A DNA stretch of 23,402 bases from Lachnospiraceae bacterium (GTDB taxonomy: Bacteria; Bacillota_A; Clostridia; Lachnospirales; Lachnospiraceae). Made by a program: the position numbers and the translations under genes. Below, in pieces: positions 13,883 through 21,021 of this stretch. Numbering within the stretch: the stretch's first letter is position 1; each line of letters begins with the position of its first letter. The notes beneath the pieces were generated by a model. The model did not search any database, was not told the DNA's origin, and saw only the letters and a program-made list of their open reading frames with translations. The stretch lies in contig VSNT01000063.1 in assembly GCA_009774465.1 (NCBI GenBank), positions 1-23,402 on the forward strand. Direction: 5' to 3'.

Positions 13883-15736
13883 ATGAACATTTTAACCATA
13901 GACAACATAACAAAATCATTTGGAGACAGGCCTTTATTTGATCGTACTTCCTTTTACCTGCAGGAAGGGGAAAAGGTGGGTATCATTGGAATTAACGGAA
14001 CAGGCAAATCCACCCTTCTTAAAATGATGGCAGGTTTGGAGGAACCGGACGAGGGAAGCATTACCAGGGCGAATCATGTGGTGTGCAGTTATCTGCCCCA
14101 GCATCCTCTGTTTCAGGAAAAGGATACTGTTATTGAAGCGGTCAGGAGAAGATGTGGAGCTGACGAATCACAGATAAAGTCCATGCTGACCAGACTGGGA
14201 GTAACGGATTTTGAGGCGGTATGCGGTGCCTTATCCGGCGGGCAGCGAAAGCGTCTGGCATTGGTGGCAGCCCTTTTAGAGCCTTCCGATCTGCTGATTT
14301 TGGATGAGCCTACCAATCATTTGGACCATGATATGGCCCAGTGGCTGGAAGAACAGTTGAAAAGTTATGCCGGAGCAGTCGTTATGGTTACCCATGACCG
14401 CTATTTTTTAGACAGCGTGTCAAACCGTATTGTGGAGATTGACAAGGGAAAAATCTATTCCTACCAGGCAGGTTATGCAGGTTTTTTGGAGCTGAAAGCA
14501 GCCAGAGAGGAAGCAGCGCTTGCAAGTGAGAGGAAACGAAAGTCTATCTTAAGGAAAGAACTTGAATGGGTGAAAAGAGGAGCCAGAGCCCGCACCACCA
14601 AGCAGAAAGCCAGATTAGAGCGATATGAAGAGTTGAAAAATGCTTCTGCACCGGCGGCGGATGGAAAAGTGGAAATCAGTTCTGTTTCCAGCAGGCTCGG
14701 AAAAACCACTGTGGAAATTGACCATATCAGCAAAGCCTATGGAGATAAAGTGCTGATCAGGGATTTTTCCTATATCTTTTTAAAGAATGACAGAGTCGGT
14801 TTTATCGGCTCAAATGGCTGTGGAAAGACTACTTTAATGAAAATCCTCACAGGAGAAATTCTTCCTGATAAAGGAGAAATTGTTTTAGGGCAGACTGTGA
14901 AAATTGGATATTATGCTCAGGAGATCGGTGAGATGGAAATGCCTGCCGGCAAGAGGGTGATTGATTATATCAGGGATGTGGCGGAAAATGTGCAGACGCA
15001 GGAAGGAAGCGTGAGCGCTTCCCAGATGCTGGAGCGGTTTTTGTTTGAGGGAAAAGATCAATGTGGCCTTTTAAGCAAGCTTTCCGGCGGAGAAAAAAGG
15101 CGGCTGAATTTGCTGAAAGTACTTATGGGGGCGCCCAATGTGCTGATTTTGGACGAGCCAACCAATGATCTTGATATTACCACACTGACCATACTGGAAG
15201 ATTATCTGGACAGTTTTTCGGGAATTGTAATTACTGTTTCCCATGACCGTTATTTTCTGGACCGGATAGCAAAAAGGATCTTTGTCTTTACGAAAGGAGG
15301 AGAACTAAAGCAGTATGAGGGCGGCTATACTGATTATAAAATCCGCCTGATGTCAGAAGATGGAGAAGAAAAGGGCAGGGCGGCAGACGACAGCAAAGAT
15401 ATGGGCAGCAGCAAAGATGCAGATAGTAGCAAAGCGGCAGGCGGCAATAAAGATGGGGAAAACCTCCGTAATAAGAAAAACAGTTGGAAGGAGCCTTGCA
15501 AGAAGCTGAAATTTACTTACAAAGAACAAAAAGATTACGAAGTGATCGAAGGGGAAATTGCAGCACTGGAAGAGAAGATCAGCGGTCTGGAACAGCAGAT
15601 TATGGAAGCAGCTACTGATTTTGTAAAACTAAATGAACTGACAGGACAAAAGCAGCAGGCAGAGCAGGAACTGGAGGAAAAGATGGACCGGTGGATGTAC
15701 CTGGAGGATTTAAAAGGGCGGATTGAGGCACAATAA
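13883..15736 (+). CDS. uup: ABC-F family ATPase, Uup-like
   Basis: A 617-aa soluble protein with two ABC cassettes and no membrane part. Cassette 1: Walker A GINGTGKST (about 36-44), signature LSGGQRKRL, Walker B LLILDEPTNHLD. Cassette 2: Walker A GSNGCGKTT (about 309-317), signature LSGGEKRRL, Walker B VLILDEPTNDLD. The inter-domain linker is the charged helical ABC-F arm (AREEAALASERKRKSILRKE). After cassette 2 comes a Ser/Lys/Asp-rich low-complexity stretch (about 500-525) and then a C-terminal coiled coil (LKFTYKEQKDYEVIEGEI onward) as in Uup. ABC-F proteins act on ribosomes, and Uup has also been linked to DNA transactions. ATG 13883 has GGAAGG 4 bases upstream. It stands alone between two operons. 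Confidence 0.9.
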   Translation: MNILTIDNITKSFGDRPLFDRTSFYLQEGEKVGIIGINGTGKSTLLKMMAGLEEPDEGSITRANHVVCSYLPQHPLFQEKDTVIEAVRRRCGADESQIKSMLTRLGVTDFEAVCGALSGGQRKRLALVAALLEPSDLLILDEPTNHLDHDMAQWLEEQLKSYAGAVVMVTHDRYFLDSVSNRIVEIDKGKIYSYQAGYAGFLELKAAREEAALASERKRKSILRKELEWVKRGARARTTKQKARLERYEELKNASAPAADGKVEISSVSSRLGKTTVEIDHISKAYGDKVLIRDFSYIFLKNDRVGFIGSNGCGKTTLMKILTGEILPDKGEIVLGQTVKIGYYAQEIGEMEMPAGKRVIDYIRDVAENVQTQEGSVSASQMLERFLFEGKDQCGLLSKLSGGEKRRLNLLKVLMGAPNVLILDEPTNDLDITTLTILEDYLDSFSGIVITVSHDRYFLDRIAKRIFVFTKGGELKQYEGGYTDYKIRLMSEDGEEKGRAADDSKDMGSSKDADSSKAAGGNKDGENLRNKKNSWKEPCKKLKFTYKEQKDYEVIEGEIAALEEKISGLEQQIMEAATDFVKLNELTGQKQQAEQELEEKMDRWMYLEDLKGRIEAQ

Positions 15737-15750
15737 CTACTTTTAGATAA

Positions 15751-15779
15751 TTGTAAGGAAAATAATAATTATGTATAAT
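15751..15779 (+). promoter_or_regulatory. Promoter of the nucleotidyltransferase-ispF unit
   Basis: TTGTAA (15751-15756), 17 bases, perfect TATAAT (15774-15779). The transcript start near 15786 is about 30 bases before the ATG at 15817. Confidence 0.72.
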
Positions 15780-15816
15780 ATAACGAAAGCGTTTAGTGTT
15801 GTTAGGAGGTGTCAGG

Positions 15817-16158
15817 ATGCCACAGACAATGTGCAGTTTAATTGATAAATATGTAATTGAGATACAAAAGATTTATGGAAATTATCTTAGGAAGATCATT
15901 TTATATGGTTCTTATGCCCGGGGTGATTTTAAGCCGGATTCGGATGTGGATATTATGATACTTTTGGATATGTCTGATTTGGAATTGAAAAAATATAGCC
16001 AGCAGCTTTCTTATGTAACGTATGACTTTAATTTGGACAATGAGATTGACATAAAGCCTATCGCTAAAAGTGAGGATCATTTTAGAAGGTGGATAGTGAA
16101 TTACCCTTTTTATGCCAGTATTCAAAAGGAAGGAGTTGTTTTGTATGGCACAGTTTGA
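15817..16158 (+). CDS. Minimal nucleotidyltransferase (MNT-domain protein)
   Basis: A 113-aa protein, the length of a lone MNT domain. The DNA polymerase beta-like signature is complete: GSYARGDFKPDSDVDIMI (GS-x3-G-x6-SDxD, residues about 31-48) with a third carboxylate in EIDIKPI. ATG 15817 has AGGAGG 7 bases upstream. In MNT/HEPN modules the MNT protein is the antitoxin and adds AMP or oligo-A to the HEPN RNase. Here no HEPN gene follows. There is only a 10-codon frame at the place where its start would be expected. The protein may be an orphan antitoxin or have another target. Confidence 0.87.
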   Translation: MPQTMCSLIDKYVIEIQKIYGNYLRKIILYGSYARGDFKPDSDVDIMILLDMSDLELKKYSQQLSYVTYDFNLDNEIDIKPIAKSEDHFRRWIVNYPFYASIQKEGVVLYGTV

Positions 16159-16177
16159 AGAAGCGGGAAAGGTATGA
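16145..16177 (+). CDS. 10-codon mini-ORF, possible relic of a HEPN partner or coupling peptide
   Basis: The frame reads MAQFEEAGKV and stops. Its ATG (16145) lies inside the last codons of the MNT gene and is preceded by an excellent AAAGGAAGGAG site 9 bases upstream. Its TGA overlaps the ATG of the metallopeptidase gene (ATGA, 16174-16177). It therefore links MNT and peptidase translation. The placement is what one expects for the start of a second gene of an MNT/HEPN pair; the rest may have been lost. Confidence 0.4.
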   Translation: MAQFEEAGKV

Positions 16178-16896
16178 GTATATACATGAGAGCAATACAG
16201 GAATTTTTATACCAGATAAGAATTGACAGTATTTTCGAGCTGCTGGCATATATCGGTTTTTTCTATTTCCTTTTTAAAAGATTTATACTGCGCAAGGCGC
16301 CGGTTCCCTCAAGTGCTTTTAAGAGTGTTCCCAAAGATCTTTTAGAAGAATGTGTGGAGTTATTAAAAAAGAAAGAAAAAACAGATTATGAAGCATATAC
16401 GATTCCGGAAGATATTTTAAAAGAATTGAAAAATGATCTTGGAAATGAGGAGAATTTAAAGCGGCTTTTGTGCAGCATCTGCGCCCATCTTGGCATAGAC
16501 GGAGGCTTTATTAAGCTGGTGGTGGAAGATACTTTTATGTCGGATAAGGCAGGGGAAATAGCAACAGATCTGGCATTTACCACAATTCGGCTGGAATTAA
16601 AGCCCCACTACACTCCGGAGGCGGTGATTGCCGTTTTGGCTCATGAGGCAGTTCATTTGCATTTGTATTATGAAGGAATCCGAATGAGGGATACATGGGA
16701 AAATGAAATTTTGACAGATACTGCGGCAGTTTACTGTGGTTTTGGAGAATATATTTATGCAGGATACGCGGTGATGCGTGGAGAATTTGCTTTTTCCTAT
16801 CAGAAAGTAGGGTATATCCGGCAGGAAGATGTGCAATATATATGGAAGATTATGCAGGAAAGGTTGAATAAAAATGAGAATTGGAATGGGATATGA
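16174..16896 (+). CDS. Membrane-anchored HExxH metallopeptidase, unassigned family
   Basis: A 240-aa protein with one N-terminal hydrophobic segment (about residues 18-36, SIFELLAYIGFFYFLF). The rest is a cytosolic or surface zinc-protease domain: HEAVH at 157-161 followed by ENEILTDTAAVYCGFGEY, where E178 or D182 would be the third ligand (gluzincin-like layout). The preceding strand LAFTTIRLELKPHYTPEAVIAVLA fits the edge strand above the active site. The start overlaps the mini-ORF in ATGA; an ATG 12 bases later is an alternative. Its 3' end overlaps ispF by 23 bases. No M48 or SprT assignment is secure. The substrate is unknown. Confidence 0.75.
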   Translation: MSIYMRAIQEFLYQIRIDSIFELLAYIGFFYFLFKRFILRKAPVPSSAFKSVPKDLLEECVELLKKKEKTDYEAYTIPEDILKELKNDLGNEENLKRLLCSICAHLGIDGGFIKLVVEDTFMSDKAGEIATDLAFTTIRLELKPHYTPEAVIAVLAHEAVHLHLYYEGIRMRDTWENEILTDTAAVYCGFGEYIYAGYAVMRGEFAFSYQKVGYIRQEDVQYIWKIMQERLNKNENWNGI

Positions 16897-17422
16897 TGTA
16901 CACAAACTGGTTGAGGACAGGAAGCTGATCGTGGGAGGTGTGGAAATTCCTTATGAAAAGGGGCTGCTTGGCCACTCGGATGCGGATGTGCTTCTTCATG
17001 CAATTATGGATGCCCTTTTAGGGGCGGCAGCGCTGGGGGATATAGGAAAGCATTTTCCAGACACTGATCCTGCTTATAAGGGAATTTCATCCATCAAGCT
17101 TTTGGAACAGGTAGGGAAGCTTTTGGAAGAAAATTTGTTTTTGATTGAAAATATTGATGCCACGATTATCGCACAGGCGCCGAAAATGCGTCCCTTTATT
17201 GATTCCATGAGAAAAAACATTGCGGATGCGCTGGGAATTACCCTGGAGCAGGTCAATGTAAAGGCTACCACGGAAGAAGGACTGGGCTTTACCGGAAGCG
17301 GGGAAGGAATTTCTTCTCAGGCAATCTGCCTTCTTACAAGTCCGGTGAACTTAGGGTGCGAAGATGTGACAAGGAGAGGATGCGCAGGGTGTGAAGGATG
17401 CCCGAAAAGAGAAAATAGTTGA
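16874..17422 (+). CDS. ispF: 2-C-methyl-D-erythritol 2,4-cyclodiphosphate synthase with Cys-rich tail
   Basis: This enzyme converts CDP-ME 2-phosphate to ME-cPP in the MEP isoprenoid pathway. The zinc ligands D8 and H10 (GYDVHK) and H42 (LLHAIMDALLG) are present, as are LGHSDAD and the C-terminal KATTEEGLGFTGSGEGI. The core ends near residue 156, as is usual for IspF. About 26 further residues carry C162, C170, C173 and C176 (spacing CX7CX2CX2C), which could bind a metal; this tail is not part of the standard enzyme. The gene overlaps the upstream metallopeptidase by 23 bases and is thus translated in coupling with it. No other MEP gene is in the window. Confidence 0.96.
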   Translation: MRIGMGYDVHKLVEDRKLIVGGVEIPYEKGLLGHSDADVLLHAIMDALLGAAALGDIGKHFPDTDPAYKGISSIKLLEQVGKLLEENLFLIENIDATIIAQAPKMRPFIDSMRKNIADALGITLEQVNVKATTEEGLGFTGSGEGISSQAICLLTSPVNLGCEDVTRRGCAGCEGCPKRENS

Positions 17423-17524
17423 TACTATTTTTATGCTCGGATATGTTTATACATTTCCTATAGCAAGTGGTTGTATAGCATTGATCCCTAATGGGCAGAA
17501 TAGATTAAAGGATGATAAAGGCAG

Positions 17525-17550
17525 CTCCAGTGAATGAATATTCACTGGAG
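17525..17550. terminator. Hairpin after ispF
   Basis: CTCCAGTGAA (17525-17534) pairs perfectly with TTCACTGGAG (17541-17550) around a 6-base loop. It lies about 100 bases behind ispF and 50 bases behind the convergent GNAT gene. There is no long T run on either side, so it is either a weak shared terminator or another structure. Confidence 0.5.
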
Positions 17551-17599
17551 TGTTCATATGCTTCTTTTAGCTTTTCATTCGATAGATAGTACGTGTGCA

Positions 17600-18088
17600 T
17601 CAATTATCATTTTTCTTTTCCTCACTTAGAATCTTAATCATAAACAAGCAAGGATTTTCCTCATCCCAAAAGGTTGTAAACACTTCTAATGGATAAAAAC
17701 CTTCTTTGTTATAAAATGCTCTTGTAGCATTATAAGGTTCATATTCTGCTGATTCATCCAATGTCTTCACCGTCAAAAACTTATAATCGTTTTTTACACA
17801 ATATTGAACACAAGCCATAATTAATTGGTGTCCTATCCCCATTCTATGATATTCTCTTAGAACTCCCAAATTATAAATGTCAGCGGTATATATATTATGA
17901 ATTTTCAACACTGCAAATCCGACCGATTTACCATCATCATATGCTACAATAAAAGGATATTTCCTATGTATGATCGATTTATTTAAAATATCCTCCGGTG
18001 GTGAGAACCACTCTGGTAATTCATTCATAATATCTAAAGTTACTCTTGTCTTTTCTTCTTGATTCTCAATAAATTTAATCTCTATCAT
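17600..18088 (-). CDS. GNAT-family N-acetyltransferase
   Basis: A 162-aa protein with the GNAT fold. The acetyl-CoA loop is HRMGIGHQLI (Q/R-x-x-G-x-G type) after the strand ADIYNLGVLREY. The later motif is NATRAFYNKEGFYPLEVF, the usual RAFYxKxGF box. ATG 18088 is chosen because GGAGG lies 4 bases upstream; a longer frame from 18109 lacks one. The substrate is not predictable: it may be a small molecule, antibiotic or protein. It is preceded by a competing-hairpin attenuator, which is common for drug-inducible genes. The gene is AT-rich and lies in the apparent insert between ispF and the T-box of cysE. Confidence 0.88.
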   Translation of the reverse strand: MIEIKFIENQEEKTRVTLDIMNELPEWFSPPEDILNKSIIHRKYPFIVAYDDGKSVGFAVLKIHNIYTADIYNLGVLREYHRMGIGHQLIMACVQYCVKNDYKFLTVKTLDESAEYEPYNATRAFYNKEGFYPLEVFTTFWDEENPCLFMIKILSEEKKNDN

Positions 18089-18114
18089 TTTTCCTCCAAC
18101 TTCTAACAAGGCAC

Positions 18115-18165
18115 AAAAAAGCTACAGAAATTACTCTGTAGCCAAACATCAACTATATACAGAGC
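18115..18165 (-). promoter_or_regulatory. Transcription attenuator in the GNAT gene leader
   Basis: On the minus strand, segment 1 GCTCTGTA (18158-18165), segment 2 GCTACAGAG (18134-18142), segment 3 TCTGTAGC (18121-18128), then six T (18115-18120). Segments 2 and 3 form an intrinsic terminator of 8 bp. Segments 1 and 2 can pair over 7 bp and would prevent it. The terminator ends about 27 bases before the GNAT ATG. A short frame MNDFCSVYS (18178 to 18149) covers segment 1 and stops between segments 1 and 2, as a leader peptide could, but it has no visible ribosome binding site. Confidence 0.68.
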
Positions 18166-18505
18166 AAAAATCATTCATGACATCAAAATAAAAACCGTAT
18201 TCACAGTCTCTTACTTTCTATTCATTTCTGATTGTTTGCTCTTTCCGTCTATTTTCCTATCAGTAACGATAGTACGATAATCGGGTTAATCACTTCCTTT
18301 TCCTATAATGTTGCCTTGTCATATGTAATGTTACCACACTACTGCCCCAAATGTAAACAGGAAATGAGAAAACTCTTTTTCTCTTTTTATGAAAAAATTT
18401 CAAGTACAGCCTATTTCCTGATTGTCTCCCAAAGACAAGGCATGAAAAGGTGCAGACAATTTCCATGAAATAGTGTATAAAGGTGCAAATAAGTCCTGGA
18501 TTTAC

Positions 18506-18534
18506 TTGATAATTGGTGCGGGAAATGTTATTAT
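18506..18534 (+). promoter_or_regulatory. Promoter of the AAA+ ATPase gene
   Basis: TTGATA (18506-18511), 17-base spacer, TATTAT (18529-18534). The predicted transcript start is near 18541, about 23 bases before the ATG, leaving room for the GGAGG ribosome binding site. Confidence 0.68.
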
Positions 18535-18563
18535 GCTGATAACAAAGGCTTGGAGGTTTATCT

Positions 18564-19925
18564 ATGGAACGAATTGCATTGCAAAAACTGATAGACTGGA
18601 ACAATAACAAACGCAGGAAACCTTTGATTGTCTGGGGGGCAAGACAGGTTGGTAAAACCTATCTTGTTCAAAAGCTTTTTGCTGAAACATATTATAAAAA
18701 CAACTATATTTATGTAGATTGCAAAATAGAAGATGAGATTCGTGAGTTCTGTTCTAAAACCGCCAATGCAGAAAAAATCATTGAATATATTTCGTTACGC
18801 AAAGGAAAACAAATCAATGAAAAGACTTTGTTGATCTTCGACGAAGTGCAGGAATGCTTAAACATAGTTTCTTCCCTTAAATATTTTTGTCAGGATTTTA
18901 GAGAAATTCCTGTTATTGCAACCGGCTCAATGGTGCGTATTAAGCTTCAAAGAAAAACACATAAAAGAGGTTCGCGGGAAAACAATAAATTTCTTTTTCC
19001 GGTAGGCAAAATCAATCAAATAACGATTTATCCCATGACCTTTGATGAATTTTTGATGAACAGCAATAAAATGCTTTATGATGCTGTCAAAAAGGCGTAT
19101 GAAAACAGGCAGCCTTTGGAAAAGCTAATTCATGAATTAGCAATGGAGCAAATATATAAGTATCTGCTTGTAGGGGGCATGCCCGAAGCAGTTGAAGCCT
19201 ATATTGACGATAATAATATTCTTGAAGCAAGAGAAATTCTCAAGGCTTTGTATGATAATTATCTATCCGATATGGAACTTTATCAGGCAAGCCCGGAAGC
19301 AATACTGCGTTCTCGAGCCCTGTTCCAAAATATTTATAAAGAGCTTAATAAAGAAAGCAAAAACTTTTCACCGGGACTCATTGAAGAAAAAAGTAAAACA
19401 AGGGATTATGCAACTTCTATTCAATGGCTCACAATGGCACATATTGTAAATCAATCTTTTCAATTAAAAGAGCATATTACAATGCCGCTTATGCCGGATG
19501 GAGAAAGCAGTTTTCGTCTATTTCTTGGCGATATTGGTATGTTTTCGTATCAAAGCGGTATCAATGCCGCCTCGTTTATTTCAAGCGAAAGAGAAAACAC
19601 CTTGTCGGGCATATTTTTTGAAAATTTTGTAGCTAATGAATTGATTGCAAAAGAGCATAAATTGTTCTATTGGCGTGGTAAGACATCTTCTGAACTTGAA
19701 TTTATTGTCGAGTCAAATAATAAACTGTATCCGATAGATGTCAAAAAGGGCAAAGGTACACTTAACTCCCTTGAAAAATTCTCAAATCACAACAAGTTTG
19801 AATATGCCATTAAGGTTTCTAAAAATAATTATGGCTGTAATTTCGAGCAAAAGCTGCTCACTGTGCCATTTTACTTTATCCCATTTGTATCAAAAGATCT
19901 TGCAGATGGAATAATGAAAATATAA
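18564..19925 (+). CDS. AAA+ ATPase with DUF4143 / nuclease-like C-terminus
   Basis: A 453-aa protein. The N-terminal ATPase has Walker A GARQVGKT (residues 25-32) and Walker B LLIFDEVQE (about 93-101). Sensor region IPVIATGSM follows, then a DUF4143-type C-terminal half from about residue 205. The tail SELEFIVESNNKLYPIDVKKG matches the PD-(D/E)xK-like end of this family, with Glu in the usual Asp position (EIDF type) and Asp in the usual Glu position (IEVK type). Members are common, often mobile, and have no settled function; defence or DNA-related roles have been suggested. GGAGG precedes the ATG. Its base composition is clearly lower in GC than ispF and cysS, in agreement with transfer into this site. 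It is a single-gene unit followed by the T-box promoter region. Confidence 0.88.
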   Translation: MERIALQKLIDWNNNKRRKPLIVWGARQVGKTYLVQKLFAETYYKNNYIYVDCKIEDEIREFCSKTANAEKIIEYISLRKGKQINEKTLLIFDEVQECLNIVSSLKYFCQDFREIPVIATGSMVRIKLQRKTHKRGSRENNKFLFPVGKINQITIYPMTFDEFLMNSNKMLYDAVKKAYENRQPLEKLIHELAMEQIYKYLLVGGMPEAVEAYIDDNNILEAREILKALYDNYLSDMELYQASPEAILRSRALFQNIYKELNKESKNFSPGLIEEKSKTRDYATSIQWLTMAHIVNQSFQLKEHITMPLMPDGESSFRLFLGDIGMFSYQSGINAASFISSERENTLSGIFFENFVANELIAKEHKLFYWRGKTSSELEFIVESNNKLYPIDVKKGKGTLNSLEKFSNHNKFEYAIKVSKNNYGCNFEQKLLTVPFYFIPFVSKDLADGIMKI

Positions 19926-19944
19926 CACTTTTCAGGAAAACAGG

Positions 19945-19973
19945 TTGACAAAACAGGCGCTTTTGCATATGCT
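19945..19973 (+). promoter_or_regulatory. Promoter for the T-box-cysE-cysS operon
   Basis: Perfect TTGACA (19945-19950), 17 bases, TATGCT (19968-19973). A second, weaker candidate is TTGATA (19997-20002), 17 bases, ATAAAT (20020-20025). This would start transcription near 20032, right at the T-box stem I, and so fits leader lengths of known T-boxes better. Confidence 0.55.
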
Positions 19974-20030
19974 GATAATGTAAAAAGATTTTCCGGTTGA
20001 TAAACGTAAATATAGTAAGATAAATGCAAA

Positions 20031-20293
20031 GAACGGAAAGAGTACATTACTGCTGTATGCGAATACATGCAGGTGTTTTCAAAGAGAGGGGATGCCGTCG
20101 GCTGAAAGCATTCCTGTAAACAGGTAATGGAAGTGCATCCGGGAGCAGGTTTTGTGAATGAAAATGCCAATACAGAGCATTTAGTAACAGGACACGTATT
20201 CACACGTTACGTGCAATGAGTGAAGGCAGCAGCCTTTAGTAGAGTGGAACCGCGGATAACTTCGTCTCTAGGGAATGAAGTTATCCTTTTTTT
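20031..20293 (+). promoter_or_regulatory. T-box leader, tRNA-Cys specific (specifier TGC)
   Basis: This T-box leader senses uncharged tRNA-Cys and allows read-through into cysE-cysS. The basal stem I pairs CGGA (20034-20037) with TCCG (20138-20141). The upper stem pairs ATTAC (20046-20050) with GTAAT (20124-20128). Between them lie the AGTA element (20041-20044) on the 5' side and GGAAGTGCA on the 3' side, which gives the specifier TGC (20134-20136) for cysteine. The conserved T-box AGAGTGGAACCGCGG is at 20241-20255, followed by the terminator. The specifier agrees with the two genes it controls. Confidence 0.93.
20254..20293 (+). terminator. T-box regulated terminator
   Basis: GGATAACTTC (20254-20263) pairs with GAAGTTATCC (20277-20286), 10 bp, followed by seven T (20287-20293). 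The left arm overlaps the end of the T-box sequence, so the antiterminator formed with the tRNA acceptor end excludes it. Confidence 0.92.
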
Positions 20294-20319
20294 GTCAGCC
20301 GGATTAAAGGAGCAATCAA

Positions 20320-20991
20320 GTGGGATTTATAAAAAGAATAAAAGAGGAAGTTGCCATCATCCGGCAGCGGGATCCGGCAATTCATTCAGCGATGGAGGTT
20401 TTTCTTTACCCCAGCTTCAAAGTCATGCTGCATTACCGCACCGCCCATAAGCTGTATCTGAACAAACATTATTTTCTTGCAAGATGGGTTTCCCAGCGGG
20501 GGGCAAGAAAGACAGGGATAGAGATTCACCCTGGTGCACAGATTGGCAAAGGATTTTTTATTGATCATGGAAACGGTGTTATTATAGGAGAAACAACGAT
20601 TATAGGAGATAATGTGACTCTGTATCAGGGGGTAACCCTTGGCGGCACAGGAAAAGAGCAGGGAAAGCGTCATCCTACCATAGGAAACAATGTGATGATC
20701 AGTGCCGGAGCCAAAGTATTAGGTTCCTTTAAAATTGGGGATAATTCCAAGATAGGAGCCGGAAGTGTGGTACTTGAGGAAGTGCCGCCCAACTCTACGG
20801 TAGTAGGAGTGCCGGGACGGGTGGTAAAGCGCAACAATAAAACGCTGCCTCAGGAAGAATTAGACCAGGTAGGACTGCCTGATCCAGTTATGGAGGATTT
20901 AACCGGCCTGCACCATGCAAATGCAGAGCTGACCAACCGGATTATTGATCTGGAAAGAGAATTACGTGAGATAAAAAAGAATGCGCCCTAA
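20320..20991 (+). CDS. cysE: Serine O-acetyltransferase
   Basis: This enzyme makes O-acetylserine from serine and acetyl-CoA, the first step of cysteine synthesis, in the cytosol. The protein is 223 aa with a short N-terminal helical part and a left-handed beta-helix of hexapeptide repeats (about 65-165). The catalytic His of FIDHGNG and the His of KRHPTIG are present, as is LGGTGK. The C-terminus ends in a short coiled coil (ANAELTNRIIDLERELREIKK). The start is GTG 20320 with AAAGGAG 7 bases upstream. It is the first gene behind the Cys T-box and is followed by cysS after about 30 bases, so synthesis and charging of cysteine share one signal. Confidence 0.95.
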   Translation: MGFIKRIKEEVAIIRQRDPAIHSAMEVFLYPSFKVMLHYRTAHKLYLNKHYFLARWVSQRGARKTGIEIHPGAQIGKGFFIDHGNGVIIGETTIIGDNVTLYQGVTLGGTGKEQGKRHPTIGNNVMISAGAKVLGSFKIGDNSKIGAGSVVLEEVPPNSTVVGVPGRVVKRNNKTLPQEELDQVGLPDPVMEDLTGLHHANAELTNRIIDLERELREIKKNAP

Positions 20992-21021
20992 AGCTTGGCG
21001 GTAAAGAAATGGAGGAACATG

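Larger units (their letters stand above)
18089..18563. other. Long AT-rich intergenic region between GNAT and AAA+ genes
   Basis: This region of 475 bases holds the GNAT leader and attenuator on the left and the AAA+ promoter on the right. In between I see no convincing gene. A stretch at about 18330-18362 translated on the plus strand gives LPHYCPKCKQE, which resembles the end knuckle of small Cys-rich KTR-type proteins, but no full gene surrounds it. TTGTCT (18422-18427) and AGACAA (18433-18438) form a short inverted repeat, and AAAGGTGCA occurs twice (18446-18454, 18479-18487). The GNAT promoter is not clear; a poor candidate reads TTTACA with an 18-base spacer to TAACAT. Confidence 0.5.

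Noticed and set aside
17433..17537. A 34-aa frame after ispF (MLGYVYTFPIAS start)
   Set aside because: No ribosome binding site precedes the ATG and it ends in the hairpin; probably chance.
18232..18468. A 79-codon plus-strand frame containing CPKC
   Set aside because: No ribosome binding site, and only about 11 residues resemble a KTR-type zinc knuckle. At most it is a relic; it overlaps the GNAT leader region.
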